Assembly (NCBI GenBank): GCA_910578515.1
Contig: CAJTQR010000004.1
Coordinates: 310,001 to 374,000 of the forward strand
Length of the DNA: 64,000 bases
Direction: 5' to 3'
From: an uncultured Duncaniella sp.
GTDB taxonomy: Bacteria; Bacteroidota; Bacteroidia; Bacteroidales; Muribaculaceae
The position numbers and the translations under genes are program-made. The notes beneath the pieces were generated by a model. That model saw only the letters and a program-made list of their open reading frames with translations, was not told where the DNA came from and ran no database searches. Shown here one piece after another: positions 45,972 to 54,697 of this stretch (positions within the stretch are counted from its first letter, which is position 1; each line of letters begins with the position of its first letter).

Positions 45972-46021
45972 CCGCCCCCGCATCACGGTGATGTTAATTC
46001 CGGAAGCAGGGGCGGTTTTTA
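45972..46021 (+). terminator. Intrinsic terminator after rng
   Basis: CCGCCCCCGC pairs with GCAGGGGCGG (one mismatch) around a 24-nt loop, followed by TTTTTATA. It lies about 63 nt past the stop. Confidence 0.78.
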
Positions 46022-46080
46022 TACCCTATTTTTATCTCTTTATGTTATAAAACATAGAAATCTCAGTCTACACATAAAAA

Positions 46081-46088
46081 TATATTTG
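46081..46088 (+). promoter_or_regulatory. Putative -7 box of the arabinose gene cluster
   Basis: TATATTTG matches TAnnTTTG, 112 nt upstream of galM. No clear -33 element. The predicted transcription start is about 46095. Confidence 0.42.
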
Positions 46089-46117
46089 CGAACTTTGCAT
46101 ATTAACATCTTAAGAGG

Positions 46118-46135
46118 GGGTTAATACAATAACCC
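46118..46135. promoter_or_regulatory. Candidate operator palindrome upstream of galM
   Basis: GGGTTA-ATACAA-TAACCC is a perfect 6-bp inverted repeat with a 6-nt spacer, about 30 nt after the -7 box, where a repressor could block transcription. The regulator is not encoded nearby; the link to arabinose control is inference. Confidence 0.4.
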
Positions 46136-46199
46136 GCCGCAACGTCAAGTCCTCACTCTATCGATTCAATTATCAATATCAAGTATAGATTTTACACCC

Positions 46200-47363
46200 A
46201 TGAAACTACAGCATTTAGCACCGGTTTTCGTAGCACTGGCAACAATAGCCACTGCCTGCAGCGACCAGAAAGCACAGCCCGAGCTGACAAAATCAGGACT
46301 CAATCCTCAGAACTTCGAGAATGAGTACAATGGAAAAGCAACCCATCTTTACACACTTTCCAACACCGCCGGAGCAGAAGTCTGCATCACAAACTTCGGT
46401 GGACGCATCGTTTCTCTCATGATGCCCGACCGCGATGGCAACCTCACCGATGTGGTACTCGGTATGGATAGCGTGGCAGCATATTTCCCTGAAAACAACC
46501 AGAGCGACTTCGGCGCTGCCATCGGTCGCTACGCCAACCGCATAGACCACGGTCGTCTCGTCATTGACGGTGACACCACCCAACTTCCCACCAACAACTT
46601 CGGTCACTGCCTCCACGGCGGTCCCACCGGCTGGCAATATCAGGTATATGACGCCGAACAGCCCAACGACAGCACTCTCGTACTCACAATGCTCTCACCC
46701 GATGGCGACAACAATTTCCCCGGCAATCTCACCGCAAAGGTGACCTACACACTCACCTCCGACAATAAGGTGGACATAGCCTACACCGCCACCACCGACA
46801 AGCCTACTGTCATCAACATGACAAACCACTCATACTTCAATCTTTCAGGCGACCCCTCAAAGAGCATGAAGGACCATACACTCTACATAAACGGCTCTAC
46901 CTTCACTCCCGTTGACTCAACCTATATGACATCAGGCGAAATCATCACCGTCGCCGATACTCCGATGGACTTCACCACAGCCAAAGCCGTTGGTGCCGAC
47001 ATCACCAATTTCGACTTCGAACAGATTAAGAACGGCAACGGTTTCGACCACAACTGGGTACTCGACACCAAGGGCGACATCAGCATTCCTGCCGCTATCC
47101 TGACATCTCCATCCAACGGAATAGTACTCACCGTCTACACTGACGAACCCGGCATACAGTTCTATTCAGGCAACTTCCTTGATGGCACCATCACTGGCAA
47201 AAACAACAAGGTATACAACCAGCATGCAGCACTCTGTCTCGAAACCCAGCATTATCCCGACAGCCCCAACAAGCCCGAATGGCCTTCAACAGTGCTCCGT
47301 CCCGGCGAAACTTACAACAGCCACACCGTCTTCGCATTCTCGACAGCTCCTGCTCAGGAATAA
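46200..47363 (+). CDS. galM: Aldose 1-epimerase (mutarotase), lipoprotein
   Basis: 387 residues with a lipoprotein signal (lipobox ATAC, Cys20). GalM-fold motifs are present: ITNFGGRIVSLMMPDRDG, CLHGGPTGWQYQ (catalytic His), NMTNHSYFNLSG, and LCLETQHYPDSPN with the catalytic Glu. It interconverts sugar anomers. Beginning the arabinose cluster, it probably supplies the anomer taken by the symporter or isomerase. Lipid anchoring places it in the periplasm or at the surface, not in the cytoplasm as in E. coli. Confidence 0.92.
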   Translation: MKLQHLAPVFVALATIATACSDQKAQPELTKSGLNPQNFENEYNGKATHLYTLSNTAGAEVCITNFGGRIVSLMMPDRDGNLTDVVLGMDSVAAYFPENNQSDFGAAIGRYANRIDHGRLVIDGDTTQLPTNNFGHCLHGGPTGWQYQVYDAEQPNDSTLVLTMLSPDGDNNFPGNLTAKVTYTLTSDNKVDIAYTATTDKPTVINMTNHSYFNLSGDPSKSMKDHTLYINGSTFTPVDSTYMTSGEIITVADTPMDFTTAKAVGADITNFDFEQIKNGNGFDHNWVLDTKGDISIPAAILTSPSNGIVLTVYTDEPGIQFYSGNFLDGTITGKNNKVYNQHAALCLETQHYPDSPNKPEWPSTVLRPGETYNSHTVFAFSTAPAQE

Positions 47364-47382
47364 CCGGACGCTTCGCTCCACG

Positions 47383-47402
47383 GCTCATTGGCAACAATGA
47401 GC
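47383..47402 (+). other. GNRA-type hairpin between galM and the symporter gene
   Basis: GCTCATTG-GCAA-CAATGAGC is a perfect 8-bp stem with a GCAA tetraloop, 20 nt after the galM stop. There is no T-run, so it is more likely an mRNA stabiliser or processing element than a full terminator. Confidence 0.6.
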
Positions 47403-47456
47403 GATTTCGACATCTATTTGACTGATTCAGGTATATCAATTATCCCGGCAAATCGA

Positions 47457-47464
47457 TAAATTTG
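47457..47464 (+). promoter_or_regulatory. Possible internal promoter for the symporter-ara genes
   Basis: TAAATTTG (TAnnTTTG) lies 105 nt upstream of the symporter ATG. A -33 element is not convincing. Confidence 0.35.
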
Positions 47465-47569
47465 CACACGGAAACATTACAATCACTCCCCCACGCTCTC
47501 ACCTCATTTACCATACCCTGAATCACAATTCTTACCTTATAATAACAAAAACTCAAATCTAAAAGACCA

Positions 47570-49276
47570 ATGGCATTTCTTGACTGGCTGGTAATCGGCA
47601 TCTTCGCCCTTGCGCTCATAGGCGTGATAGTATGGGTGATGAGACAGAAACAGAACAACGCCGCCGATTACTTCCTCGGCGGAAAAGACGCAACCTGGAT
47701 AGCAATCGGTGCGTCAATCTTCGCTTCCAACATAGGCTCAGAACACCTAATCGGACTCGCAGGCTCCGGAGCTTCCTCCGGTATGGCAATGGCCCACTGG
47801 GAAATCCAGGGATGGATGATACTTCTGCTTGGCTGGGTATTCGTTCCTTTCTACACCCGCTCCATGGTCTACACCATGCCTGAATTTCTTGAAAAGCGTT
47901 ACAATCCTCAGTCACGCACCATCCTCTCGGCTATTTCACTCATAAGCTATGTGCTCACCAAAGTAGCGGTTACCGTCTACGCCGGCGGACTCGTATTCCA
48001 GCAGGTATTCGGCATTGACACCCTTTGGGGCATTGACTTCTTCTGGATTGCAGCAATCGGTCTGGTGATTATCACAGCTCTCTACACCATCTTCGGCGGT
48101 ATGAAGTCAGTGCTCTACACCTCAGTGCTTCAGACCCCTATCCTTCTGCTCGGTTCACTCATCATCCTTGTGCTCGGGCTCAAAGAACTCGGTGGCTGGG
48201 ACGAAATGATGCGTATATGCAGCAGCGTGGAGGTCAACGAACATGGCGACCACATGACCAATCTCATCCGTAGCAACGGTGACCCCAACTATCCGTGGCT
48301 CGGAGCACTTATCGGCTCAGCGGTAATCGGTTTCTGGTATTGGTGTACCGACCAGTTCATCGTGCAGCGCGTTCTCTCAGGTAAGGACGAGAAGGAAGCT
48401 CGCCGAGGCACCATCTTCGGCGCCTACCTCAAGCTCCTCCCTGTGTTCCTGTTCCTCATTCCGGGTATGATTGCATTCGCCATCCACCAGCAGTCACTCG
48501 CAGGTGGCGGTGAAGGCTTCCTCCCGATGCTTGCCAACGGCAACGTCAACTCCGACGCCGCTTTCCCGACCCTCGTTGCAAAACTTCTCCCTGCCGGTGT
48601 GAAAGGTCTGATTGTCTGTGGTATCCTCGCAGCCCTCATGTCATCATTGGCATCACTTTTCAACTCCTCTGCAGCACTCTTCACCATCGACTTCTACCAG
48701 CGTTTCCGCCCCAACACCGACCCGAAGAAACTCGTGCGTATCGGTCAGGCTGCCACCGTTGTCATCGTGGCACTCGGCATTCTCTGGATTCCCATCATGC
48801 GTTCCATGGGCGATGTGCTCTACAAATATCTTCAGGAAGTGCAGTCAGTGCTTGCCCCCGGTATCGCGGCAGCATTCCTTCTTGGCGTATGCTGGAAACG
48901 CACCACAGCCCAGGGCGGTATGTGGGCACTTATCTCCGGTCTGGTAATCGGTCTTGCACGTCTCGGAGCCAAAATATATTATGAGAACGCAGGTGTGCTC
49001 CCCGGCGGCGACTCAAGCAACCTCTTCCAGTATCTCTTCTATGATGTTAACTGGCTCTTCTTCTGCGGCTGGATGCTCGTATTCTGCCTCCTCGTAGCTG
49101 TAGTTGTCAGCATGTTCACCAAGGCTCCCGACCCTGCCAAAATCCAAGGTCTGGTATTCGGAACATCCACAGCCGAACAGCGTGCCGCAACCCGCGCGAG
49201 CTGGAATGCCTGGGATGTTATCAACTCTGTAATCATCCTCGGTATCACCGTAGCGTTCTACATATACTTCTGGTAA
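47570..49276 (+). CDS. Sodium/solute symporter (SSS family), probable arabinose transporter
   Basis: 568 residues with about 14 membrane segments. SSS features include ADYFLGGKDATWIAIGASIF near the N-terminus, the conserved GLVIITALYTIFGGMKSVLY and GLIVCGILAALMSSLASLFN, the sodium-site region. The family couples sugar uptake to sodium entry. Position between the mutarotase and araD strongly suggests L-arabinose, as in Bacteroides; the substrate is inferred from context. araD starts 82 bp downstream. Confidence 0.88.
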   Translation: MAFLDWLVIGIFALALIGVIVWVMRQKQNNAADYFLGGKDATWIAIGASIFASNIGSEHLIGLAGSGASSGMAMAHWEIQGWMILLLGWVFVPFYTRSMVYTMPEFLEKRYNPQSRTILSAISLISYVLTKVAVTVYAGGLVFQQVFGIDTLWGIDFFWIAAIGLVIITALYTIFGGMKSVLYTSVLQTPILLLGSLIILVLGLKELGGWDEMMRICSSVEVNEHGDHMTNLIRSNGDPNYPWLGALIGSAVIGFWYWCTDQFIVQRVLSGKDEKEARRGTIFGAYLKLLPVFLFLIPGMIAFAIHQQSLAGGGEGFLPMLANGNVNSDAAFPTLVAKLLPAGVKGLIVCGILAALMSSLASLFNSSAALFTIDFYQRFRPNTDPKKLVRIGQAATVVIVALGILWIPIMRSMGDVLYKYLQEVQSVLAPGIAAAFLLGVCWKRTTAQGGMWALISGLVIGLARLGAKIYYENAGVLPGGDSSNLFQYLFYDVNWLFFCGWMLVFCLLVAVVVSMFTKAPDPAKIQGLVFGTSTAEQRAATRASWNAWDVINSVIILGITVAFYIYFW

Positions 49277-49358
49277 TACATTCCTGAGTATACACTTACG
49301 GTAACATAGATTTAGTATTATTAAGCCTCGACATTCAAGGCTCAGACGTTATATTACT

Positions 49359-50048
49359 ATGCTTGAAGAATTAAAAGAAAAAGTATATCATGCCAACATG
49401 GAACTGGTGAAACACGGACTCGTGATATTCACCTGGGGAAATGTATCAGGCATCGACCGTGAGAAAGGTCTTGTTGTAATAAAACCCAGCGGAGTTGACT
49501 ACGATGTCATGACCGCAGCCGACATGGTAGTGGTAAGTCTCGAAACCGGCGAAGTGGTTGAAGGCAACCTCCGCCCCTCGTCCGACACCCCTACCCACCT
49601 CGTGCTCTACCGCGCATTTCCCGAAATCGGCGGAGTGGTACACACCCACTCCACCTACGCCACCGCATGGGCACAGGCAGGCATCGACCTCCCCAACATA
49701 GGCACCACACATGCCGACTATTTCCACCAGGCAATCCCCTGTACCGCCGACATGAGCGAAGTAGAAGTGAAAGGTGACTATGAGCTTGAGACCGGCAATG
49801 TAATCGTGCGCCGTTTTGAAGGGATGAATCCTATCCACACACCCGGTGTGCTGGTGAAGAATCATGGTCCTTTCACCTGGGGCAAAACTCCAGCCGAAGC
49901 TGTCCACAATGCCGTGGTGCTCGAACAGGTTGCTAAAATGGCATCAATCGCTTATCAGGTCAACCCCAAACTTACAATGAATCCGCTCCTCATCGAGAAG
50001 CATTTCTCCCGCAAGCACGGCCCCAACGCCTACTACGGACAGAAATAA
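49359..50048 (+). CDS. araD: L-ribulose-5-phosphate 4-epimerase
   Basis: 229 residues, the standard AraD length. Zinc ligands are in VVHTHSTYATAWAQAG, with TTHADYFHQAIPCT and LVKNHGPFTWGK (His) completing the class II aldolase-like site. It converts L-ribulose 5-phosphate to D-xylulose 5-phosphate for the pentose phosphate pathway. araA begins 82 bp downstream. Confidence 0.93.
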   Translation: MLEELKEKVYHANMELVKHGLVIFTWGNVSGIDREKGLVVIKPSGVDYDVMTAADMVVVSLETGEVVEGNLRPSSDTPTHLVLYRAFPEIGGVVHTHSTYATAWAQAGIDLPNIGTTHADYFHQAIPCTADMSEVEVKGDYELETGNVIVRRFEGMNPIHTPGVLVKNHGPFTWGKTPAEAVHNAVVLEQVAKMASIAYQVNPKLTMNPLLIEKHFSRKHGPNAYYGQK

Positions 50049-50130
50049 ATCTCTCAACCCCCTGTTTTCTCTCCTCACCAACCAATCCACAAAGAATTTA
50101 CTAACCCCTCTAATCATAACCATTAAAACT

Positions 50131-51666
50131 ATGTACAACAATTACGAAATATGGTGGGTGACTGGTGCTCAGTTGCTCTACGGTGGCGATGCAGTGGTAG
50201 CTGTCGACGCCCATTCAAAAGAAATGGTCGAAGGTCTCAACAACTCCGGCAATCTCCCCGTAAAAGTAGTCTATAAAGGCACAGCAAACTCCTCACACGA
50301 AGTGGAGGATATAATGAAAGCCGCCAACAACGACCCCCGTTGTGCCGGTATCATCACCTGGATGCACACATTCTCACCCGCAAAGATGTGGATTCACGGA
50401 CTGAAAATACTCAGCAAGCCGTTGCTCCACTTCCACACTCAGTACAACGCCGAAATTCCCTGGGACACCATGGACATGGACTTCATGAACCTCAACCAGA
50501 GCGCACATGGCGACCGCGAATTCGGTCACATCTGCGCCCGTATGCGTGTGCGCCGCAAAGTGGTGACAGGCTACTGGAAGGATGAGGAGACCCAGAAACG
50601 CATCGCCGTATGGCAGCGCGTCTGCGTGGGTTGGGCTGACTCACAGGATATGCGCATCATTCGCTTCGGCGACCAGATGAACAATGTGGCAGTGACCGAC
50701 GGTGACAAGGTCGAAGCTGAAATCCGCATGGGCTATCATGTTGACTACATGCCGTTCAGCGCTGTCATGCCTTTCTTTGACGCTGTCAAGGACGAGGATG
50801 TCGATGCGCTCGTTAAGGAATATTTCACTCTTTACGCTCACGATGCCTCACTCGAGGACAAAACATCCGAAGGCTACCGCAAGGTATGGAACTCAGCTAA
50901 AGCCGAGCTAACCCTCCGCGCCGTGCTCGAAGCCAAAGGCGCCAAAGCTTTCACCACCAACTTCGATGACCTCGGCGATGTTAACGTTGACGTGACCGGC
51001 AGAGGCTTTGACCAGATACCGGGTCTCGCTTCTCAGCGCCTCATGGCCGAAGGATACGGTTTCGGTGCCGAAGGCGACTGGAAATCAGCAGCTCTTTACC
51101 GCACTCTCTGGGTGATGACCCAAGGTATGAAGGGTGGATGCTCATTCCTTGAGGACTACACCCTCAACTTCGATGGCAAGCAGAGCTCTATCCTCCAGGC
51201 CCACATGCTCGAAGTGTGTCCTCTCATTGCTGAGGAACGTCCCCGCCTTGAGGTTCATTTCCTCGGAATCGGTGTGCGCAAGACTCCTACAGCACGTCTC
51301 GTATTCACCTCTAAACCGGGTGCAGGCGTTACCGCTACCGTTGTCGACATGGGCAATCGCTTCCGTCTGATTGTCAACGATGTTGACTGCATCAAGTCCA
51401 AGCCGCTTCCCAAACTTCCCGTTGCTTCCGCTCTCTGGATTCCCCAGCCGAGCTTCGAAATCGGCGCCACTGCATGGATTCTTGCTGGCGGCACACACCA
51501 CTCATGCTTCTCCTACGACGTAACTCCCGAATTCTGGGAAGATTACGCAGAGATTGCCGGCATAGAGATGGTACATATCGACAAGGACACCACCGTGGAA
51601 GGTTTCAAGAACACCCTGCGTCTCGGCGAAGTGTACTATATGCTCAACAAGTCACTTTACCTCTAA
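50131..51666 (+). CDS. araA: L-arabinose isomerase
   Basis: 511 residues, typical of AraA. Active-site acids are in GCSFLEDYTLNF, with the conserved AHMLEVCPLIAEERPRLEVH and a C-terminal GGTHHSCFSYDV supplying the metal-binding residues. It isomerises L-arabinose to L-ribulose. It starts after araD and ends 9 bp before the kinase gene, showing co-transcription. Confidence 0.95.
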   Translation: MYNNYEIWWVTGAQLLYGGDAVVAVDAHSKEMVEGLNNSGNLPVKVVYKGTANSSHEVEDIMKAANNDPRCAGIITWMHTFSPAKMWIHGLKILSKPLLHFHTQYNAEIPWDTMDMDFMNLNQSAHGDREFGHICARMRVRRKVVTGYWKDEETQKRIAVWQRVCVGWADSQDMRIIRFGDQMNNVAVTDGDKVEAEIRMGYHVDYMPFSAVMPFFDAVKDEDVDALVKEYFTLYAHDASLEDKTSEGYRKVWNSAKAELTLRAVLEAKGAKAFTTNFDDLGDVNVDVTGRGFDQIPGLASQRLMAEGYGFGAEGDWKSAALYRTLWVMTQGMKGGCSFLEDYTLNFDGKQSSILQAHMLEVCPLIAEERPRLEVHFLGIGVRKTPTARLVFTSKPGAGVTATVVDMGNRFRLIVNDVDCIKSKPLPKLPVASALWIPQPSFEIGATAWILAGGTHHSCFSYDVTPEFWEDYAEIAGIEMVHIDKDTTVEGFKNTLRLGEVYYMLNKSLYL

Positions 51667-51675
51667 CCGACGCCC

Positions 51676-53274
51676 ATGAAATCAGACGCTAAAACCACCA
51701 TTGAGCAGGGTAAAGCCATCCTCGGAATCGAGTTTGGCTCTACCCGCATCAAGGCTGTGCTGGTGGACCAGGAGAACAACCCTATCGCACAGGGTAGCCA
51801 CGAGTGGGAAAACCAGCTTGTCAACGGGCTGTGGACCTACAGCACCGAAGCGATTTGGTATGGTCTTCAGGACTGTTATGCCAACCTGCGTGCCAATGTG
51901 CGCAAGGAATACGACACTGAAATAGAAAACCTCGCAGCCATCGGCATCAGCGCAATGATGCATGGCTACATGCCTTTCAATGACAATGCCGAGATTTTAG
52001 TGCCTTTCCGCACATGGCGCAACACCAACACGGCAAAAGCTGCGACCGAACTTTCGGAACTGTTCGTCTACAATATCCCCCTCCGCTGGAGCATCTCGCA
52101 TCTCTATCAGGCTATTCTCGACAACGAGCCCCACGTCAAGGATATCACATTCCTGACCACTCTGGCAGGATATATCCACTGGCAGCTCACAGGTGAGAAA
52201 GTGCTCGGTGTGGGCGATGCCTCCGGTATGCTGCCGATTGACCCCGCTACCAAGGACTACTCAGCCGTGATGGTGGAAAAATTCGACAATCTCATAGCTC
52301 CCAAGGGATATCCCTGGAAACTCCTTGACATACTCCCCAAATCGCTTGACGCCGGACAGAGTGCCGGATGCCTCACCGAAGAGGGCGCCAGAAAGCTCGA
52401 CGTATCGGGACACCTCAAACCCGGAGCGCCATTCTGTCCCCCCGAAGGTGACGCTGGCACAGGCATGGTGGCAACAAACGCCGTGCTGCAGCGCACAGGC
52501 AACGTCTCGGCCGGTACCTCCTCATTCTCAATGATAGTGCTCGAGAAAGAACTTTCCAAGCCCTATGAGATGATTGACATGGTGACCACCCCCGACGGCA
52601 GCCTTGTAGCAATGGTACATTGCAACAACTGCACCTCCGACCTCAACGCATGGGTCAACATCTTCAAGGAATATCAGGAACTGCTGGGTGTGAAGGTTGA
52701 CATGAACGAGCTTTATGGCAAGCTCTACAATGCCGCGCTCTCCGGTGCCCCGGATTGCGGTGGTCTCTTATCCTACAACTACTTCTCCGGAGAACCCATT
52801 ACCGGGCTTGCCGAAGGTCGTCCGCTGTTTGTGCGCTCAGCCAACGACAAGTTTACCCTTGCCAACTTCATGAGAGCCAACCTCTATGCGGCTGTCGGCG
52901 TGCTGAAGATGGGCAATGACATCCTCTTCAACGAGGAAAAGGTAGAAGTGGACCGCATCACAGGTCACGGCGGTCTGTTCAAGACCCCCGGAGTGGGACA
53001 ACGTATCCTTGCGGCAGCCCTCAACTCACCTATTTCAGTGATGGAGACAGCCGGCGAAGGTGGTGCATGGGGCATAGCGCTTCTCGCATCCTACCTCATC
53101 AACAACGACAAAAACCAGTCGCTTGCCGGATGGCTCAACGACGAGGTATTCCTTGGCGATGCAGGTGTGGAAATCGCTCCCGACCCCGAGGATGTGGAAG
53201 GCTTCAACAAGTATATCGAAGACTACAAGCGCGGTCTTGCCATAGAACGCGCCGCAGTGGAAGCCAAGGCTTAA
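51676..53274 (+). CDS. araB: FGGY-family carbohydrate kinase, probable L-ribulokinase
   Basis: 532 residues with FGGY-kinase features: LGIEFGSTRIKAVLVDQENN at the N-terminus, GDASGMLPIDP, GDAGTGMVATNAVLQRTGNV and ITGHGGLFKTPGVGQRILAA for nucleotide binding. In general make-up it looks closer to xylulokinases than to E. coli AraB, but its place directly after araA makes L-ribulose the likely substrate. It is the last gene of the cluster; a strong terminator lies 84 nt past the stop. Confidence 0.82.
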   Translation: MKSDAKTTIEQGKAILGIEFGSTRIKAVLVDQENNPIAQGSHEWENQLVNGLWTYSTEAIWYGLQDCYANLRANVRKEYDTEIENLAAIGISAMMHGYMPFNDNAEILVPFRTWRNTNTAKAATELSELFVYNIPLRWSISHLYQAILDNEPHVKDITFLTTLAGYIHWQLTGEKVLGVGDASGMLPIDPATKDYSAVMVEKFDNLIAPKGYPWKLLDILPKSLDAGQSAGCLTEEGARKLDVSGHLKPGAPFCPPEGDAGTGMVATNAVLQRTGNVSAGTSSFSMIVLEKELSKPYEMIDMVTTPDGSLVAMVHCNNCTSDLNAWVNIFKEYQELLGVKVDMNELYGKLYNAALSGAPDCGGLLSYNYFSGEPITGLAEGRPLFVRSANDKFTLANFMRANLYAAVGVLKMGNDILFNEEKVEVDRITGHGGLFKTPGVGQRILAAALNSPISVMETAGEGGAWGIALLASYLINNDKNQSLAGWLNDEVFLGDAGVEIAPDPEDVEGFNKYIEDYKRGLAIERAAVEAKA

Positions 53275-53357
53275 GAGCCATCCCCGCTGAAGGTCTTCAA
53301 CCTGAACATACTGTCCGGAAAGCGCCACTGATGGTGCAGACTTGACCGCATATCATT

Positions 53358-53394
53358 AAAAAGCGTATGGATTCATAATTCCATACGCTTTTTT
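53358..53394. terminator. Strong intrinsic terminator after the ara cluster
   Basis: AAAAAGCGTATGG (53358-53370) pairs perfectly with CCATACGCTTTTT (53381-53393) around a 10-nt loop, with T-run. The A-run on the left makes it potentially bidirectional. Confidence 0.93.
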
Positions 53395-53418
53395 GCATCC
53401 ATTTCAAATGTTTTTTAA

Positions 53419-53426
53419 TATCTTTG
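53419..53426 (+). promoter_or_regulatory. Putative -7 box of the small lipoprotein gene
   Basis: TATCTTTG at 53419-53426, with a TTTG 23 nt upstream (53392-53395) inside the terminator tail. The leader is long, about 150 nt, and includes a TTGTTTAACAA palindrome at 53481-53491 that may be an operator. Confidence 0.42.
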
Positions 53427-53581
53427 CGCCCGTATAACAACAATCCAATACGTATATCCACTCACGTCAACACTAAGAGGTTGTTTAACAATCCTTCGGT
53501 TCAGAGCAAATCTGTTCCGTGCGGGGGCAGCTTCTCAGTTTACATTTATTAAAAACAACCTTCAACTAAGCAATTTACATT

Positions 53582-54028
53582 ATGAAGAATTTACAATCTC
53601 TCATTCTGAAAAGACTGTTTCCGCTTCTGATTATCCTCATCGGCTTTGCAATGCAGGGATGCAGCACAGATGATGAATACCGCGACATCACATTAATCAA
53701 CCTCACCTCGGTCACATGGGTCAGCGGAGCTGAGTTTCCCGACCGCGTAAGCACCGAGTATTGGGACTTCTACCCCGACGGGACCGGTTACTACGAACTT
53801 GTGACGGAATACTGGGATGGAGGGATTGACACCTCAAGCTACAACTTCGTGTGGGAATTTACCGATTACGATTTCAACACAATCGCCATCAACGTTTCAG
53901 GCTTCGGATGGGAATACTGGACCATCGACTATCTTAACCCTGACAATCTCGGCGTCTACATATCTGACTCCGACCCCTCCTACTATCCCAATGTCAACAC
54001 GTATTATCAGGAATTCTACGCCTATTGA
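53582..54028 (+). CDS. Small lipoprotein of unknown function
   Basis: 148 residues with a lipoprotein signal ending MQGC (Cys27). The mature part is rich in Tyr, Trp and Asp and strand-like (EYWDFYPDGTGYYELVTEYW, FVWEFTDYDFNTIAINVSGF). This pattern resembles small lipocalin-like or DUF-type lipoproteins of Bacteroidales. I cannot name the family. It is monocistronic between the ara terminator and its own terminator. Confidence 0.75.
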   Translation: MKNLQSLILKRLFPLLIILIGFAMQGCSTDDEYRDITLINLTSVTWVSGAEFPDRVSTEYWDFYPDGTGYYELVTEYWDGGIDTSSYNFVWEFTDYDFNTIAINVSGFGWEYWTIDYLNPDNLGVYISDSDPSYYPNVNTYYQEFYAY

Positions 54029-54056
54029 CACATATATTCCAAAATATGAGAAATTT

Positions 54057-54094
54057 AAACCCGCTTTAATTAACATTTAGCGGGTTTTATTTTT
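54057..54094 (+). terminator. Intrinsic terminator after the small lipoprotein gene
   Basis: AAACCCGCT pairs with AGCGGGTTT around a 13-nt loop, followed by TATTTTT. Its T-run overlaps the -33 element of the next promoter. Confidence 0.82.
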
Positions 54095-54122
54095 GCATCC
54101 ACAATTTTTATCATTAAATTTG
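54092..54122 (+). promoter_or_regulatory. Promoter of the methylmalonyl-CoA decarboxylase operon
   Basis: TTTG (54092-54095), 19 nt, TAAATTTG (54115-54122) is a textbook Bacteroidetes pair. The leader to mce is about 100 nt. Confidence 0.75.
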
Positions 54123-54228
54123 CAACGATGAAAACTGTCTTTTAACATTAAATAAGCTCTTTGCATCAAACCGATAACGAAATTTCAACAACAAACAAAA
54201 AAATAATTAATCAACCAATCATTGTATC

Positions 54229-54648
54229 ATGGATATTTCACACATCGAACATGTAGGTATCGCAGTACCCAATCTCGAAGAGGCTATCGCTTTCTACGAA
54301 AACACTCTCGGTCTCAAATGCTTTGCTATTGAAGAGGTCGAGGACCAGAAAGTACGCACAGCTTTCTTCAAGGTAGGCGACACCAAAATCGAGCTCCTCG
54401 AAGGCACTTCACCTGAAAGCGCCATCTCCAAATTCATCGCCAACAATGGCGGTCGCGGAGGCATACAGCACATCGCATTTGCTATCGAGGACGGTGTGGC
54501 AAACGCTTTGGCCGAAGTGGAAGGCAAAGGCTGCCGTCTCATCGACAAGGCTCCCCGCAAGGGCGCTGAAGGTCTCAACATCGCATTCCTTCACCCGAAA
54601 TCAACTTGCGGTACCCTCATCGAGCTTTGCGAGGACCCCAACAAGTAA
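54229..54648 (+). CDS. mce: Methylmalonyl-CoA epimerase
   Basis: 139 residues of the glyoxalase/VOC fold, two beta-alpha-beta repeats. Metal ligands are in HIEHVGIAVPN, IELLEG, GIQHIAFAIED and GTLIELCED. It interconverts the (R) and (S) forms of methylmalonyl-CoA in the succinate-to-propionate pathway. It leads the operon with mmdA and the other decarboxylase genes; mutase genes are not in this window. Confidence 0.95.
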   Translation: MDISHIEHVGIAVPNLEEAIAFYENTLGLKCFAIEEVEDQKVRTAFFKVGDTKIELLEGTSPESAISKFIANNGGRGGIQHIAFAIEDGVANALAEVEGKGCRLIDKAPRKGAEGLNIAFLHPKSTCGTLIELCEDPNK

Positions 54649-54697
54649 TTAAATAAGATTCACATACACTCACTACCTACAACTCACAAAATCACAA

